Source of the DNA: an uncultured Lachnospiraceae bacterium
Lineage (GTDB): Bacteria > Bacillota > Clostridia > Lachnospirales > Lachnospiraceae
Direction of reading: 5' to 3'
Assembly (NCBI GenBank): GCA_946534145.1
Contig: CAMNCH010000007.1
Location: 1-42,090, forward strand
Length of the DNA stretch: 42,090 bases
Below, piece after piece: positions 32,610-41,718 of this stretch (position 1 is its first letter; each line of letters opens with the position of its first letter). The notes under the pieces are model-generated. The model did not search any database and had not been told where the DNA came from. It saw only the letters and a program-made list of their open reading frames with translations. The translations under genes were made by a program, and so were the position numbers.

Positions 32610-33952
32610 TCGTTATTGTAATCACGAGCAAGATTGGCAAATTTGGTAAGTTCAGGAAGCCAGGCCAGCTTGACGGTGCCGATGGGGCCGTTACGTTGCT
32701 TGGCTATAATTATCTCTGAGACGCCTTTGTCGGGGCTCTCATGATTGTAATAATCGTCTCTGTATATGAACATTACTACGTCGGCATCCTGCTCGATGGC
32801 TCCTGATTCACGAAGGTCCGAAAGCATGGGGCGCTTGTCGGGACGGGATTCAACTGCACGGCTCAACTGTGAAAGAGCAATTACCGGAACCTGAAGTTCA
32901 CGGGCAAGTCCCTTAAGTGAGCGTGAAATTTCCGAAATCTCCTGCTGACGCGATTCAGCGTTTTTACCCGAACCTGTCATCAACTGCAAATAGTCGATCA
33001 TGATAATATCGAGGCCGTGCTCGAGTTTGTATCGTCTGCACTTGGAACGAAGCTCACCGATACTGATACCGGGAGTGTCGTCGATAATAAGCTTGGACTG
33101 TCCTATGTCCGTAGCACCTTCGATAAGGTTTTCCCAGTCGGACTCATCAAGGTTACCGGTACGAAGCTTCTGGGCATCCACACCGGACTGAAGGGAGAAC
33201 AGACGGTTAACCAGCTGTTCTTTGGACATTTCCAAAGAAAATATAGCGCAGGAAAGATTCTGCCTGAAGGCAACGTGCTGAGCTATATTAAGAACGAAAG
33301 CCGTCTTACCCATGGAAGGACGGGCCGCTATAAGAACAAGGTCCGAAGGCTGCAAACCGGCGGTCTTGAAATCAAGGTCGATAAACCCTGTGGGAATACC
33401 CGTTACAGCTCCTTTATTACGGGCTGCAATGGAAATCTTATCAAGGGCATTGTTGACTACGGTGCTGATGGGCACGTAGTCTCCCGCATTACGCCTCTGA
33501 AGTACCTTGAAGATATTCTTCTCGGCTTCGTCCATGATAGTGTCTACCGGGTCCTTCTGAGCGTAGCAATCGTTCTCTACACTTTCGGTAGCCTTTATAA
33601 GCTTTCTGAGGGAAGCTTTCTCGGCCACAATGCCTGCATAATATTTGACATTGGCAGATGTGGGCACAGAATCCAAAAGGTCGCGCACGAACTCCATTGA
33701 TGTAATCTCAGGCGGTACATCCTTCTCCTTTAAGCGATTCTGAAGAGTGACGAGGTCAACCGGCTTGCCTTCATTGTGAAGCTCCACCATAGTCTCAAAC
33801 AATATTTGGTTTTGCTTAACGTAGAAATCATCACCAACCAGTATTTCAGACGCCGTTGTAATGGCATCCTTGTCCATAAGCATGGAACCGATTACCGATT
33901 TCTCGGCATCAGTACTGTTGGGAAGTATTCTTTTTTGCCATTCCTCAGCCAT
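32600..33952 (-). CDS. dnaB: Replicative DNA helicase DnaB (DnaC in Bacillus nomenclature)
   Basis: The hexameric 5'-3' helicase of the replication fork. The 450-aa protein has an N-terminal primase-interacting domain (about 1-150; [16 protein letters not shown]), a linker, and a RecA-like domain with Walker A ARPSMGKT (210-217), [11 protein letters not shown], Walker [13 protein letters not shown] and [15 protein letters not shown]. It lies at the end of a gdpP-rplI-dnaB operon and its start overlaps rplI by eight bases; this order is the same in Bacillus near the origin. The loader and DnaD-like partner are encoded at 2634-4713 of this window. Confidence 0.97.
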   Translation of the reverse strand: MAEEWQKRILPNSTDAEKSVIGSMLMDKDAITTASEILVGDDFYVKQNQILFETMVELHNEGKPVDLVTLQNRLKEKDVPPEITSMEFVRDLLDSVPTSANVKYYAGIVAEKASLRKLIKATESVENDCYAQKDPVDTIMDEAEKNIFKVLQRRNAGDYVPISTVVNNALDKISIAARNKGAVTGIPTGFIDLDFKTAGLQPSDLVLIAARPSMGKTAFVLNIAQHVAFRQNLSCAIFSLEMSKEQLVNRLFSLQSGVDAQKLRTGNLDESDWENLIEGATDIGQSKLIIDDTPGISIGELRSKCRRYKLEHGLDIIMIDYLQLMTGSGKNAESRQQEISEISRSLKGLARELQVPVIALSQLSRAVESRPDKRPMLSDLRESGAIEQDADVVMFIYRDDYYNHESPDKGVSEIIIAKQRNGPIGTVKLAWLPELTKFANLARDYNNDQE

Positions 33953-34394
33953 TCTCTTCTACCTTAACTCTAAGTTTAGCGGTAACTTCGGGATGAAGCT
34001 TAACGGGAAGCTCAAAGGCACCGAAGGATTTGATGGGTTCTTCCATAACGATTTTTTTCTTGTCAATTTCAACGCCAAACTGTTTTTTGGCTTCTTCAGC
34101 GATTTCTTTGGAGGATACGGAACCGAATACGCGTCCGCCCTCTCCGGCCTTCATCTTAACCACTACGGTAAGCTTGGCAAGTTCTTCTCCGAACTCTTTG
34201 GCCTTTTCAAGAATTTCTTTGGCTATCTTTTCGTCATTGGCCTTCTGAAGCTTTAAGTTGTTTAAGTTGGTGGATGTGGCTTCAAGACCAAGTTTTTTCT
34301 TCAAAATAAAGTTTCTTGCGTAGCCGTCGTTAACGTCCACAATCTGACCCTTCTTGCCAAGGGTCTTAACATCTTCAAGTAAAATGACTTTCAT
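33945..34394 (-). CDS. rplI: 50S ribosomal protein L9
   Basis: L9 binds 23S rRNA and spans outward from the L1 stalk. The 149-aa protein is full length: N-terminal RNA-binding domain [19 protein letters not shown] with DGYARNFIL, a long connecting helix (about 45-75) and a C-terminal domain with [16 protein letters not shown]. It starts directly after the gdpP stop, with its site GGAGGAGAG inside the gdpP end, and overlaps dnaB, so all three are coupled. Confidence 0.97.
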   Translation of the reverse strand: MKVILLEDVKTLGKKGQIVDVNDGYARNFILKKKLGLEATSTNLNNLKLQKANDEKIAKEILEKAKEFGEELAKLTVVVKMKAGEGGRVFGSVSSKEIAEEAKKQFGVEIDKKKIVMEEPIKSFGAFELPVKLHPEVTAKLRVKVEENG

Positions 34395-36452
34395 TTATAA
34401 CTCTCCTCCGGTAATCATGGAATCTATTGTTTCTTTTAAGAGGGCAATGGCGTCGTCCACAGTTGTGTCATTAAGCTGCGCCCCGGCAACGCTCATGTGA
34501 CCGCCGCCACCCAGCTTCTCCATGATGACCTGAACGTTTACTTCATCTATGGAACGTGCGCTGATAAATACTAAGTTATTGTAATAAGTGAAAACGAAAC
34601 TTGCCTTAACGCCCTTTATGTTAAGGAGTTCGTTGGCCGCCTGAGCACCTACGACGGTAGGGCTGGCACAATTCTCGGCCTCGCAGACGGACATTGCATA
34701 GTAGTCCTTGTAAATCTCTGCCTGGCTGACTGCGTCGGCTCTTGCTTTGTACTCATCAACATCTTCTCTGAAGAGCTTGCGGACGCGGGTAACGTCTGCG
34801 CCGTTTCTTCTGAGGAATGCTGCGGCTTCAAAGGTTCTGACACCCGTCTTCTGGGTGAAGTTGTTGGTATCTATAATGATGCCGGCGTACATGCTGTCGG
34901 CTTCTTCCGTACGAATCTTGATATTGTCGGTGGTATACTGGAGAATTTCCGAAACCATTTCACAAGTGGAAGAAGCATAGGGCTCCACGTATGAAAGGGT
35001 AGCGTTCTCGATAGGCTCCGCACTCTGTCTGTGGTGATCCAGTACCACAACAGACTTACATTTGCCGAAAAGTTCGGGACACTCGGTAATGCTGGGTCTG
35101 TTAACGTCCACAACTATCAGCACCGCATTATTACCTATTTCATCAATAGCACGCTGACAACCGATTATCATGTCCTGACTGTACTCGGGATTATTGACAA
35201 ACATATCCACCAAAGGCTTCATGGATGAAGTAATCTCATCGAGTACTATATGAGCCTTTCTCTCAAGTGCCGTGGCAATACGATATATGCCCACTGTCGC
35301 ACCGAAACTGTCTACGTCGCCGAGTCTGTGACCCATGATAAATACCTGATCCTTACTGGAAATAATTTCCATAAGAGCATGGGCCTTTACACGGGCTTTA
35401 ACTCTGGTATTCTTCTCAACCTGCTGGCTCTTGCCTCCGTAATAAAGAAGCTGGTCGGGAGTCTTAACAACCGCCTGGTCGCCGCCTCGTCCGAGAGCCA
35501 TATCTATTGCCGCTCTTGCAAATTCATAGTTCTGGCCGTAGGATAAACCGTCAAGGCCGACACCGATACTCAAAGTAACGGCCATTTCGTTACCGATATT
35601 AACCGTCTTAACGTCTTCGAGGATGTCGAATTTGTTCTCTTTAAGTTTGGTGATACAGCTCTTGCGAAGGATTACCATGTATTTGTCCTTCTCAATCTTC
35701 TTGGTAATACCGTCCAAAGAAGACATGTACTTGTTAATCTTTCTTTCGATAAGAGCGGTAAGAAGGGAGCGACGAACTTCCTCGACGCTTTCAAGAGCTT
35801 CCTCGTAATTGTCAATGTAAACTAGGGCAACGGAAAGGCTCTGGTCGTCAACCTCTCTCAGGGCAAGCTTTAAGGCAGTATTGTCAAACATATACATGGC
35901 CACAAGATAGCCTGCATAATCTGCGTCCACATCAAGTGAATTGCTGGATTCAAGCATCTCCTTCAAGGGAATCTTGCGCATCTTAACAAGATACTCGCCA
36001 TTGTTGTATTTAATCTCAAATTCGGTCTCGCCGTTCTCGGCATCGGCTCCGGGAAGTCTGTCCCTGGTAATGGTAGGGAAATAATGGGTCACGGGCTTAT
36101 TGAATTCTTTTTCCTTGTCAAGGAGGCGTTCAAAGGCCACATTGGTCCATATAATCTTGCCTGATTCGTCCAAAAGTGCATGGGGAAGGTCGAGATTCTT
36201 AAGAAGCGAGCTCTGAACCTGACCGTACTGAGTGGCAAAGTTAACCATATCATGGAAAACGGTCCTGGCTCCTCTTAAAAAGAAGGTGAGATGAACTGCA
36301 AAATAAAGTATAACAAAACCGGTAATTATGAGCCCGGCTCTGACATCAACGGTATATACATATATATTAACCACTACGGCGAGAATACCGAGTAACAGTC
36401 CCGACCACAGATAGTTTTTGAGTCTGCCTTCGATTTTAATCTTATTGTTCAT
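34395..36452 (-). CDS. gdpP: Cyclic-di-AMP phosphodiesterase GdpP
   Basis: Membrane-bound enzyme that hydrolyses c-di-AMP to pApA and thus affects cell wall and potassium homeostasis. The 685-aa protein has two membrane helices (about 14-34 and 39-60), a PAS-like domain (about 75-170, LLDESGKIIWTNVAFERLL), a degenerate GGDEF domain (about 175-315) in which the GGDEF motif is not conserved, and a DHH/DHHA1 module. The DHH module shows IMGHRLGDVDSFGA, VDVNRPS, VVLDHHRQ, IIDTNNFTQKTGVRTFE and finally GGGGHMSVAGAQL. All signature metal ligands are visible. It leads the gdpP-rplI-dnaB operon and has a clear promoter. Confidence 0.96.
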   Translation of the reverse strand: MNNKIKIEGRLKNYLWSGLLLGILAVVVNIYVYTVDVRAGLIITGFVILYFAVHLTFFLRGARTVFHDMVNFATQYGQVQSSLLKNLDLPHALLDESGKIIWTNVAFERLLDKEKEFNKPVTHYFPTITRDRLPGADAENGETEFEIKYNNGEYLVKMRKIPLKEMLESSNSLDVDADYAGYLVAMYMFDNTALKLALREVDDQSLSVALVYIDNYEEALESVEEVRRSLLTALIERKINKYMSSLDGITKKIEKDKYMVILRKSCITKLKENKFDILEDVKTVNIGNEMAVTLSIGVGLDGLSYGQNYEFARAAIDMALGRGGDQAVVKTPDQLLYYGGKSQQVEKNTRVKARVKAHALMEIISSKDQVFIMGHRLGDVDSFGATVGIYRIATALERKAHIVLDEITSSMKPLVDMFVNNPEYSQDMIIGCQRAIDEIGNNAVLIVVDVNRPSITECPELFGKCKSVVVLDHHRQSAEPIENATLSYVEPYASSTCEMVSEILQYTTDNIKIRTEEADSMYAGIIIDTNNFTQKTGVRTFEAAAFLRRNGADVTRVRKLFREDVDEYKARADAVSQAEIYKDYYAMSVCEAENCASPTVVGAQAANELLNIKGVKASFVFTYYNNLVFISARSIDEVNVQVIMEKLGGGGHMSVAGAQLNDTTVDDAIALLKETIDSMITGGEL

Positions 36453-36504
36453 AAGTTCCTTCCGGCTGAACGCCTACCCCATTATCATTATCATAGATAG
36501 GTCT

Positions 36505-36533
36505 AGTATACCATTTTTGATGTAGTAAAACAA
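36505..36533 (-). promoter_or_regulatory. Promoter of gdpP-rplI-dnaB
   Basis: On the minus strand TTGTTT (36528-36533), a 17-base spacer and TATACT (36505-36510), 53 bases before the gdpP start. Confidence 0.6.
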
Positions 36534-36561
36534 ATTAATTGTGAGATAATTACCCCTATTT

Positions 36562-36596
36562 TCGCAAAGAAAAACACCTCTGCAAAGCAGAGGTGT
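36562..36596 (-). terminator. Terminator of rpsF-ssb-rpsR
   Basis: A 10-bp perfect stem, ACACCTCTGC (36574-36583) with GCAGAGGTGT (36587-36596), loop of three, with TTTTCTTTG on the minus strand after it. It lies 12 bases past the rpsR stop. Confidence 0.9.
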
Positions 36597-36607
36597 GAGT
36601 TTCTTAA

Positions 36608-36880
36608 TTAATCCTGAGAATAAGGCATAAGAGCGATGTGTCTTGCGCGCTTGATAGCTACGGTTAAAGCTCTCTGATGCTTAGCGCAGTTACCTGTGAT
36701 TCTTCTGGGAAGAATCTTACCACGCTCTGATACGTATCTCTTTAACTTAGCAACATCCTTATAATCAATTGTATTGTCCTTGCCGCAGAATACGCAAACT
36801 TTCTTTCTTCTGCGAATGGCACCCTTTCTTCTCATAGGTGCATCGGACTTGTCGCCTTTATCAGCTTTATTAAATGCCAT
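36608..36880 (-). CDS. rpsR: 30S ribosomal protein S18
   Basis: S18 pairs with S6 on the 30S platform. The 90-aa protein has the Cys-containing start [31 protein letters not shown], and [12 protein letters not shown] with [13 protein letters not shown]. Three or four cysteines and histidine suggest the zinc-binding (C+) form of S18. AGGAGG precedes the ATG. It is the last gene of the rpsF-ssb-rpsR operon, before a strong terminator. Confidence 0.97.
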   Translation of the reverse strand: MAFNKADKGDKSDAPMRRKGAIRRRKKVCVFCGKDNTIDYKDVAKLKRYVSERGKILPRRITGNCAKHQRALTVAIKRARHIALMPYSQD

Positions 36881-36895
36881 GATTTTGCCTCCTAT

Positions 36896-37360
36896 TTATC
36901 TGGTTACAGGGCCAAACGGAAGGTCGTCTTCAATGCCGTCCCCGTCAGGGAAATTCATGAAACCTTCTGCCGGCATCTGCTGAGGACGTTCGGAATTGTT
37001 AGAAAAACCCCCGCCGTTGTTGGAGCTTGCGTTCTTGCTCTCGGCAAATTCCTGATCCTCTGCAACAATGTCTGTGGTGTAAACCTTTACACCGTCTTTA
37101 TTGGTGTAGGAACCTGTCTGAATGCGACCTGTTACCAGCACCTTGGTTCCCTTGTGTAAGTACTTCTCGGCAAACTCACCGGCCTTGCCGAAAGCGACGA
37201 TGTTGATGAAATCAGCTGTCTGATCTCCGTCCTGGCTGCTTCCGCGGCCTCTTCTGTCAACTGCAAGAGAGTATCTTGCGATTGCCATAGAGCTGTCTCC
37301 CTGTGAGTATCTTACTTCGGGATCTCTTGTTAATCTTCCCATAAGAATAACTTTATTCAT
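36896..37360 (-). CDS. ssb: Single-stranded DNA-binding protein
   Basis: Coats single-stranded DNA during replication and repair. The 154-aa protein has an N-terminal OB fold (about 1-105: MNKVILMGRLTRDPEVRYSQ, DFINIVAFGKAGEFAEKYL, KVLVTGRIQTGSYTNKDG), a Ser/Asn/Gly-rich linker and the conserved acidic tip ending DGIEDDLPFGPVTR, here with DDLPF as in Firmicute SSB. The acidic motif is slightly inside the C-terminus. It stands between rpsF (18 bases upstream) and rpsR, the common arrangement. Confidence 0.97.
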   Translation of the reverse strand: MNKVILMGRLTRDPEVRYSQGDSSMAIARYSLAVDRRGRGSSQDGDQTADFINIVAFGKAGEFAEKYLHKGTKVLVTGRIQTGSYTNKDGVKVYTTDIVAEDQEFAESKNASSNNGGGFSNNSERPQQMPAEGFMNFPDGDGIEDDLPFGPVTR

Positions 37361-37378
37361 ATTTGATTCTCCTATCGA

Positions 37379-37669
37379 TTAGTCTTCGTCTGTACGAACG
37401 ATTAAGAATCTGAGAACGTTGTCCATAATGCGAACACGATTTTCGATTTCAGCGGGAGCGTTAGCTTCTGCGTCGAACTGAATAAAGTAGTAGAAAGCTT
37501 CTTTCTGCTTCTGAATTTCGTAAGCAAGGCGCTTCTTGCCTGCTTCCTCGACGTTTGTAACTTTTCCACCGAATCTGTCAACGTAAGCCTTTAACTTATC
37601 GACAACAGCGGCTCTCTCGTCATCTTCGATTTTCGCACTAACAACAGCAGTTAATTCATACTTGTTCAT
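37379..37669 (-). CDS. rpsF: 30S ribosomal protein S6
   Basis: S6 binds S18 and 16S rRNA. The 96-aa protein begins MNKYELTAVVSAKIEDDERA and has the KRLAYEIQKQKEAFYYFIQF core and DNVLRFLIVR at the end, as in the family. The start at 37669 follows GGAGG; a longer reading to 37732 crosses the leader. It opens the rpsF-ssb-rpsR operon with a promoter about 72 bases upstream, which leaves a leader of about 65 nt where an S6:S18 autoregulatory element could lie, though I could not identify one. Confidence 0.96.
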   Translation of the reverse strand: MNKYELTAVVSAKIEDDERAAVVDKLKAYVDRFGGKVTNVEEAGKKRLAYEIQKQKEAFYYFIQFDAEANAPAEIENRVRIMDNVLRFLIVRTDED

Positions 37670-37740
37670 GCTTGTTACCTCCTTTTGGTCTCTGGCCCAT
37701 ACGCATAGTACGAGCAAGGAATTGTTTATCACGAGTTAAC

Positions 37741-37769
37741 ATGATAACATACGTTTTTATTTAAATCAA
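37741..37769 (-). promoter_or_regulatory. Promoter of rpsF-ssb-rpsR
   Basis: On the minus strand TTGATT (37764-37769), a 17-base spacer and TATCAT (37741-37746). The -35 overlaps the end of the DUF951 gene. Confidence 0.55.
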
Positions 37770-37945
37770 GGTTTTTTTACACTCTTTACACTTTTTTCGA
37801 GATTTTTACGCGAAATCATTATCTGATGACCGCAACCGACGCATTTAATCCTGAAATCCGCACCTTCGCGAAGCACTTCCCACTCAAAGCTTCCGCAGGG
37901 ATGGCCTTTTTTCAATTTAACGATGTCGCCTACGTGAATTTCCAT
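37766..37945 (-). CDS. DUF951 small protein (YyzM-like)
   Basis: A 59-aa protein that is easily missed. It reads MEIHVGDIVKLKKGHPCGSF, then EWEVLREGADFRIKCVGCGH and QIMISRKNLEKSVKSV. The family core is KKxHPCG with CxxCGH, so C17, C35, C38 and H40 could bind zinc; the fold is likely a small SH3-like barrel. DUF951 proteins are found next to rpsF-ssb-rpsR near the origin in Firmicutes, as here. GAGG lies six bases before the ATG. It starts 13 bases after the sirtuin stop. The function is unknown. Confidence 0.88.
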   Translation of the reverse strand: MEIHVGDIVKLKKGHPCGSFEWEVLREGADFRIKCVGCGHQIMISRKNLEKSVKSVKKP

Positions 37946-37958
37946 AAAAACCTCTTCT

Positions 37959-38681
37959 TTATAACTGCGAAAGAGCCTCTCCCAGCTTCTCGTGAATTAC
38001 CAGGTCGGCGTTTGAATCCTGGCTGGTGGCTGAAAGGTTCAAAAGAACCAGTTTGTTGCCCCTGTAGTATCTTATAAGGCCTGCTGCCGGATAAACCACA
38101 AGAGACGTTCCTCCGATAATAAGCACATCCGCATTGCTGATGTAATTGATGGCTCTTTCCATAACGTCCATATCAAGACCCTCTTCATAAAGAACCACAT
38201 CCGGGCGAACGGTTCCGCCGCACTCGCATTTGGGAATGCCTGCAGACTCCGTGACATATTCAACGGGGAATTTTTTGCCGCATCTGTCACAGTAATTCTT
38301 CATGATGGTACCGTGAAGCTCCAGCACTTCGCGACTGCCCGCCGCCTGATGAAGACCATCTATGTTCTGCGTAATGACCGCTTTAAGCTTGCCTTCTTTT
38401 TCCCACTGCGCGAGCTTAAGATGGGCTGCGTTGGGTTTGGCTGCCAGAGCGGGTGCAACCATTTTTTCTTTGTAAAAATCAAAGAATTCCTCCGGGCGCC
38501 TTGTAAGAAAAGTATGACTTACAATTGTCTCCGGAGGATATTTGTATTTCTGACTGTATAATCCGTCTGTGGAACGAAAGTCCGGAATACCGCTCTCCGT
38601 AGACACCCCTGCGCCGCCAAAGAAAACAATATTGTCGGATTCGTCAATCCATTTCTTAAGAGTCAATAGCTTCTCATCCAT
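37959..38681 (-). CDS. cobB: NAD-dependent protein deacylase (sirtuin)
   Basis: Removes acyl groups from lysines using NAD+. The 240-aa protein has the NAD-binding motif FFGGAGVSTESGIPDFRS (about 20-37), ITQNIDGLHQAAGS, the catalytic His in LELHGT, a four-cysteine zinc site (CDRCGKKFP and CECGG), and DVLIIGGTSLVVYPAAGL. This is the prokaryotic class with a short N-terminus. The start at 38681 uses GGAGG nine bases upstream; the earlier ATG would place that site inside the gene. Its targets are unknown. It sits between the EAL-lysozyme gene and DUF951, all in the same direction. Confidence 0.93.
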   Translation of the reverse strand: MDEKLLTLKKWIDESDNIVFFGGAGVSTESGIPDFRSTDGLYSQKYKYPPETIVSHTFLTRRPEEFFDFYKEKMVAPALAAKPNAAHLKLAQWEKEGKLKAVITQNIDGLHQAAGSREVLELHGTIMKNYCDRCGKKFPVEYVTESAGIPKCECGGTVRPDVVLYEEGLDMDVMERAINYISNADVLIIGGTSLVVYPAAGLIRYYRGNKLVLLNLSATSQDSNADLVIHEKLGEALSQL

Positions 38682-38712
38682 AGAAATTCCCTCCATTTCT
38701 ACCGACTAACGA

Positions 38713-40761
38713 TTACCACCATTTATCGAACAAAACGTTGAAATCAACGTTGCCGCTTACCCCGTCAACTCTTCCTGTATTGGAATACTGCCACATTCTG
38801 TATTTGTAAGGGAATACGAGGGGACTGTTGTAAGACCAGGCCGATGCGGCGGGGTCTCTGGTAATGTTATTGTAATTGGCATACCATTTGTCGTATTCCT
38901 CGAGGCGCTCAAGCTCCATTCTGAGGGTGTAGAATCTTGAATCAGCATAAATCATGGGGGTATAACCCGCCTGCTTTATCGTATCGCAAAAGGCTATAAT
39001 AATGTCTGTTCTTTCGCCGGAAGTAAGATCCTTGATACGTTCATCCGATGAAGCGGATTCAACATCCAACACCACAGGGCCCTTAACGGAAAAAGGAGCA
39101 AGCAAAGAAAGAACGAACTGCGCTTCCTCTACCGCCTCGTCTGTGTTAACGGCCTGTGTGTAAAAATATACTGCTGTGGGGATATCTGCATTGGCAGCAC
39201 CCAGCAAATTGTTCTTAAACTCGGTATCTTCCACGATCTTACCGCTTCCGTAGCCTCTGATACCGCATCTTATAACCGCAAAATCTATTCCGGCAGTCTT
39301 TACCTTGTTCCAGTCGACTTTACCCTGATGAGAGGATACGTCGATGCCCATGTAGGATGTCTTATTGCCGGAGGCGTCGGTGTAATACAAATAGCCTGTT
39401 GTATCATCCTTGACGAAAAGTTCCTCCAGCACATCGCTCATCTTAAGCTCTTTGTTGATGGGCACAAAATTGTAACGGCTGCCTTCCGTAAAAACCAGGT
39501 CGTCGGGATAAAGGGTGCGAAGATAATTGGTCATGCCGCTGTAAACGCTTGCAACCTCACGAATCTGCGCACGGTATTCTCTGTCCACGGATGCGCGGGT
39601 TTCTTCTTCCGCAAAAGCAACCTTGGACGCCACAAGTTCATCTACCTCAGACTGAGAGAAGGTCTTCTCGGTAACGGTGGTAATCTCTTCCTCGTGACCT
39701 TTTACCTTACCGTTTCTAACTATAACGAATGCCACTGTCAAGACAGCTATAGCCAAAAGAAGCATGACAAGACCTGCAATAAACATACCGTTATTACGTT
39801 TTCTGTCGTAAAGCTGTTCGTAGTTTAAATATCTGTTTAAACTGCCTGAATCTTTATTGCCGTCTGCTCCTATTTCTTCTACGTCTTTTAACTGCATTCT
39901 TTTCCTTTCGGGCTCTTTGACGGAACCGTCTTCTTTGTATCCGCCTGACCGGAGTCTTTTTTCGAATTCCGTAACCGGCAGCGGTTTGTCAAAGAAAAAG
40001 CCTTGTACGATGTCGCATCTTAAACTTTTCAGGAGCTTTAACTCTTCTACCGTTTCCACTCCTTCCGCAAGAACTTCCATGTTAAGTTCTTTGGCCATGT
40101 GTATGATGCTTGATATTACTTTCTTGGCTTTGTCGTTCTCGACGCCTTTGCCAAGAAGGGATTTGTCCAGTTTGACCACTTCAAAATCCATATTTTGAAG
40201 CAGATTCAGTGATGAATATCCGGAACCGAAGTCGTCTATGGAAGACTTAATACCATAGTTTTTAAGTTTCTCTACCGTGGCTTCCAGCAGTTCTTCTTTG
40301 TCCAGGTAGGCGGTTTCTGTAAATTCGACTTCTATGTACTCGGGCGGGATTCCGTAGCTGTTGATAACGTTGTAGATACGTTCCGCGACGCCTTCTTCGT
40401 TGAAGTGATATTTGGAGAAATTAACGGATATCCGCACAAGCTGCATGCCGGCATCCATCCATTCACGCATTTTTTTACAGGTCTCTTCCAAAACATAGAA
40501 GTCTATGTCGATTACGAGACCCGTTCTCTCGCAAAAAGGTATAAACTTAACCGGCGGGAGTACCTGACCGTCATAAACCCAACGGACCAAAGCCTCTGCC
40601 CCGGCTATCTTCATGTCGGTAATGGATACTTTCGGCTGAAAGTACACTACGAACTCATTATTTTGCAGCGCCTGAAGAAGACGTCTGAAAAAGTTTAACC
40701 CCTTGACGTCGAACTGTTCTCCATAAGCATGCTTCGGTGAAAGAACCGGCTGTTGTAACAT
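38713..40761 (-). CDS. EAL-domain c-di-GMP phosphodiesterase fused through a membrane helix to a GH25 lysozyme
   Basis: A 682-aa two-headed protein. Residues 24-270 form an EAL domain with all expected catalytic or metal positions: E56 (EAL), N114, E146/E149, D176-D177 (IDDFGSGYSSL), K197/D199, E233 (LAEGVET) and Q253. No GGDEF domain precedes it. A charged linker (about 275-322), a single membrane helix (about 326-348) and a coiled-coil-like stalk (about 360-410) lead to a GH25 lysozyme domain (about 470-682). This has GIDVSSHQGKVDW (D474) and VVLDVES (D566, E568), the usual catalytic residues. EAL should be cytoplasmic and the lysozyme outside. It follows a GDPD gene by 15 bases. The Shine-Dalgarno is weak (GAGGT, 12 bases). 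Confidence 0.9.
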   Translation of the reverse strand: MLQQPVLSPKHAYGEQFDVKGLNFFRRLLQALQNNEFVVYFQPKVSITDMKIAGAEALVRWVYDGQVLPPVKFIPFCERTGLVIDIDFYVLEETCKKMREWMDAGMQLVRISVNFSKYHFNEEGVAERIYNVINSYGIPPEYIEVEFTETAYLDKEELLEATVEKLKNYGIKSSIDDFGSGYSSLNLLQNMDFEVVKLDKSLLGKGVENDKAKKVISSIIHMAKELNMEVLAEGVETVEELKLLKSLRCDIVQGFFFDKPLPVTEFEKRLRSGGYKEDGSVKEPERKRMQLKDVEEIGADGNKDSGSLNRYLNYEQLYDRKRNNGMFIAGLVMLLLAIAVLTVAFVIVRNGKVKGHEEEITTVTEKTFSQSEVDELVASKVAFAEEETRASVDREYRAQIREVASVYSGMTNYLRTLYPDDLVFTEGSRYNFVPINKELKMSDVLEELFVKDDTTGYLYYTDASGNKTSYMGIDVSSHQGKVDWNKVKTAGIDFAVIRCGIRGYGSGKIVEDTEFKNNLLGAANADIPTAVYFYTQAVNTDEAVEEAQFVLSLLAPFSVKGPVVLDVESASSDERIKDLTSGERTDIIIAFCDTIKQAGYTPMIYADSRFYTLRMELERLEEYDKWYANYNNITRDPAASAWSYNSPLVFPYKYRMWQYSNTGRVDGVSGNVDFNVLFDKWW

Positions 40762-40776
40762 TAACCCAGTATACCT

Positions 40777-41586
40777 CTATCTTTCCCCGAGAAACTGTTC
40801 AAAAATAACAGAATCGAAACTCCCCCAAGCTCGTTTCTGTTCTTCCTCCCCTTTGGCGGTCCAGGCCACCGTGAAGGGACGAAATACCCTCTTACACAAT
40901 TTATATCCGAATTGTCCAATATCTTCGTGGCGGTAAGCAACAAAGTCGGGTCTGGACAAAACGTTAACAAGTAAATGCGTCATGGCGACGCGGAGGAAGA
41001 AATTCATGCCGGTATCGTGCATGAAGTTACAGGACAACTGTCCTCTTATTATCTCCGGATGGTTTTTTCTAAACCATCTCACAAGATATGGGCTGAAGGA
41101 CTCGATGCAATAACGGCCTTTGTACTCTCTGAGGGCATTGTATGTCTCAGCACAAAGTTTGTAGCATTTATTGCCGTTGTCGCCCTTTATTTCACATATC
41201 AGGTCGGTGCTGCCGAGGGTAGAAAGAACGTCCTCGAAAAGAGGTATTCTTTCGTCGGTGCCCGCAAGTCTGAACTCCTGCAGCTCTTCGTAGGTGTAGT
41301 CTCTTAAGTATCCGTCTACGCCGCACATTCTTAAAAGACTTCCGTCATGAAACACCACAAGGCGTCCGTCACGGGTCATCTGAACATCCAGTTCAACTCC
41401 GTAGCCTGACTCTCTTGCCAGTTTAAAAGCCGTTAGGGAATTCTCCGGCACTCCGTTTCCGTGGAGTCCCCTGTGGGCGTACATCTTGGTATGGAAATAA
41501 GATGTGTCGCGCCGCTTCCCGGGCTTTATCAATATCAGCATTACTATAAAAAGAACAACTGCTATCCAAAAAATTGTCCAAATCAT
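40777..41586 (-). CDS. Glycerophosphodiester phosphodiesterase, membrane-anchored
   Basis: Hydrolyses glycerophosphodiesters to glycerol-3-phosphate and an alcohol. The 269-aa protein has an N-terminal membrane helix (about 3-20) and a GDPD TIM barrel with MYAHRGLHGNGVPENSLTAF (catalytic His), GVELDVQMTRDGRLVVFHD (metal ligands and second His) and LICEIKGD. Active residues are intact. Substrates could be lipid or teichoic acid breakdown products. No strong ribosome binding site is seen before ATG 41586. It is upstream of, and probably cotranscribed with, the EAL-lysozyme gene. Confidence 0.92.
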   Translation of the reverse strand: MIWTIFWIAVVLFIVMLILIKPGKRRDTSYFHTKMYAHRGLHGNGVPENSLTAFKLARESGYGVELDVQMTRDGRLVVFHDGSLLRMCGVDGYLRDYTYEELQEFRLAGTDERIPLFEDVLSTLGSTDLICEIKGDNGNKCYKLCAETYNALREYKGRYCIESFSPYLVRWFRKNHPEIIRGQLSCNFMHDTGMNFFLRVAMTHLLVNVLSRPDFVAYRHEDIGQFGYKLCKRVFRPFTVAWTAKGEEEQKRAWGSFDSVIFEQFLGER

Positions 41587-41718
41587 GTCAATCTGAATTC
41601 ACTTCGCAAAAAAACGATATGTTGGGTAACAAACACTTTCCCATTCAAGATATAGATTAGCATAAAAAGTCAAAAAAGAAAATAGTTCACATAACATTTG
41701 TAATATGATTTTTTTGTT

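Noticed and set aside
13850..36400. Long open frames on the strand opposite to pflB, metE, the Sua5-type gene and gdpP
   Set aside because: They have no ribosome binding sites, no recognisable motifs, and lie fully inside well-supported genes.
36541..36607. An origin or DnaA-box region near the ribosomal protein and dnaB operons
   Set aside because: Only a terminator hairpin is present and no TTATCCACA-like sites were seen there.
41587..41718. A terminator or small RNA between the sugar transporter and the GDPD gene
   Set aside because: The stretch is AT-rich with T runs, but I could not find a convincing stem.
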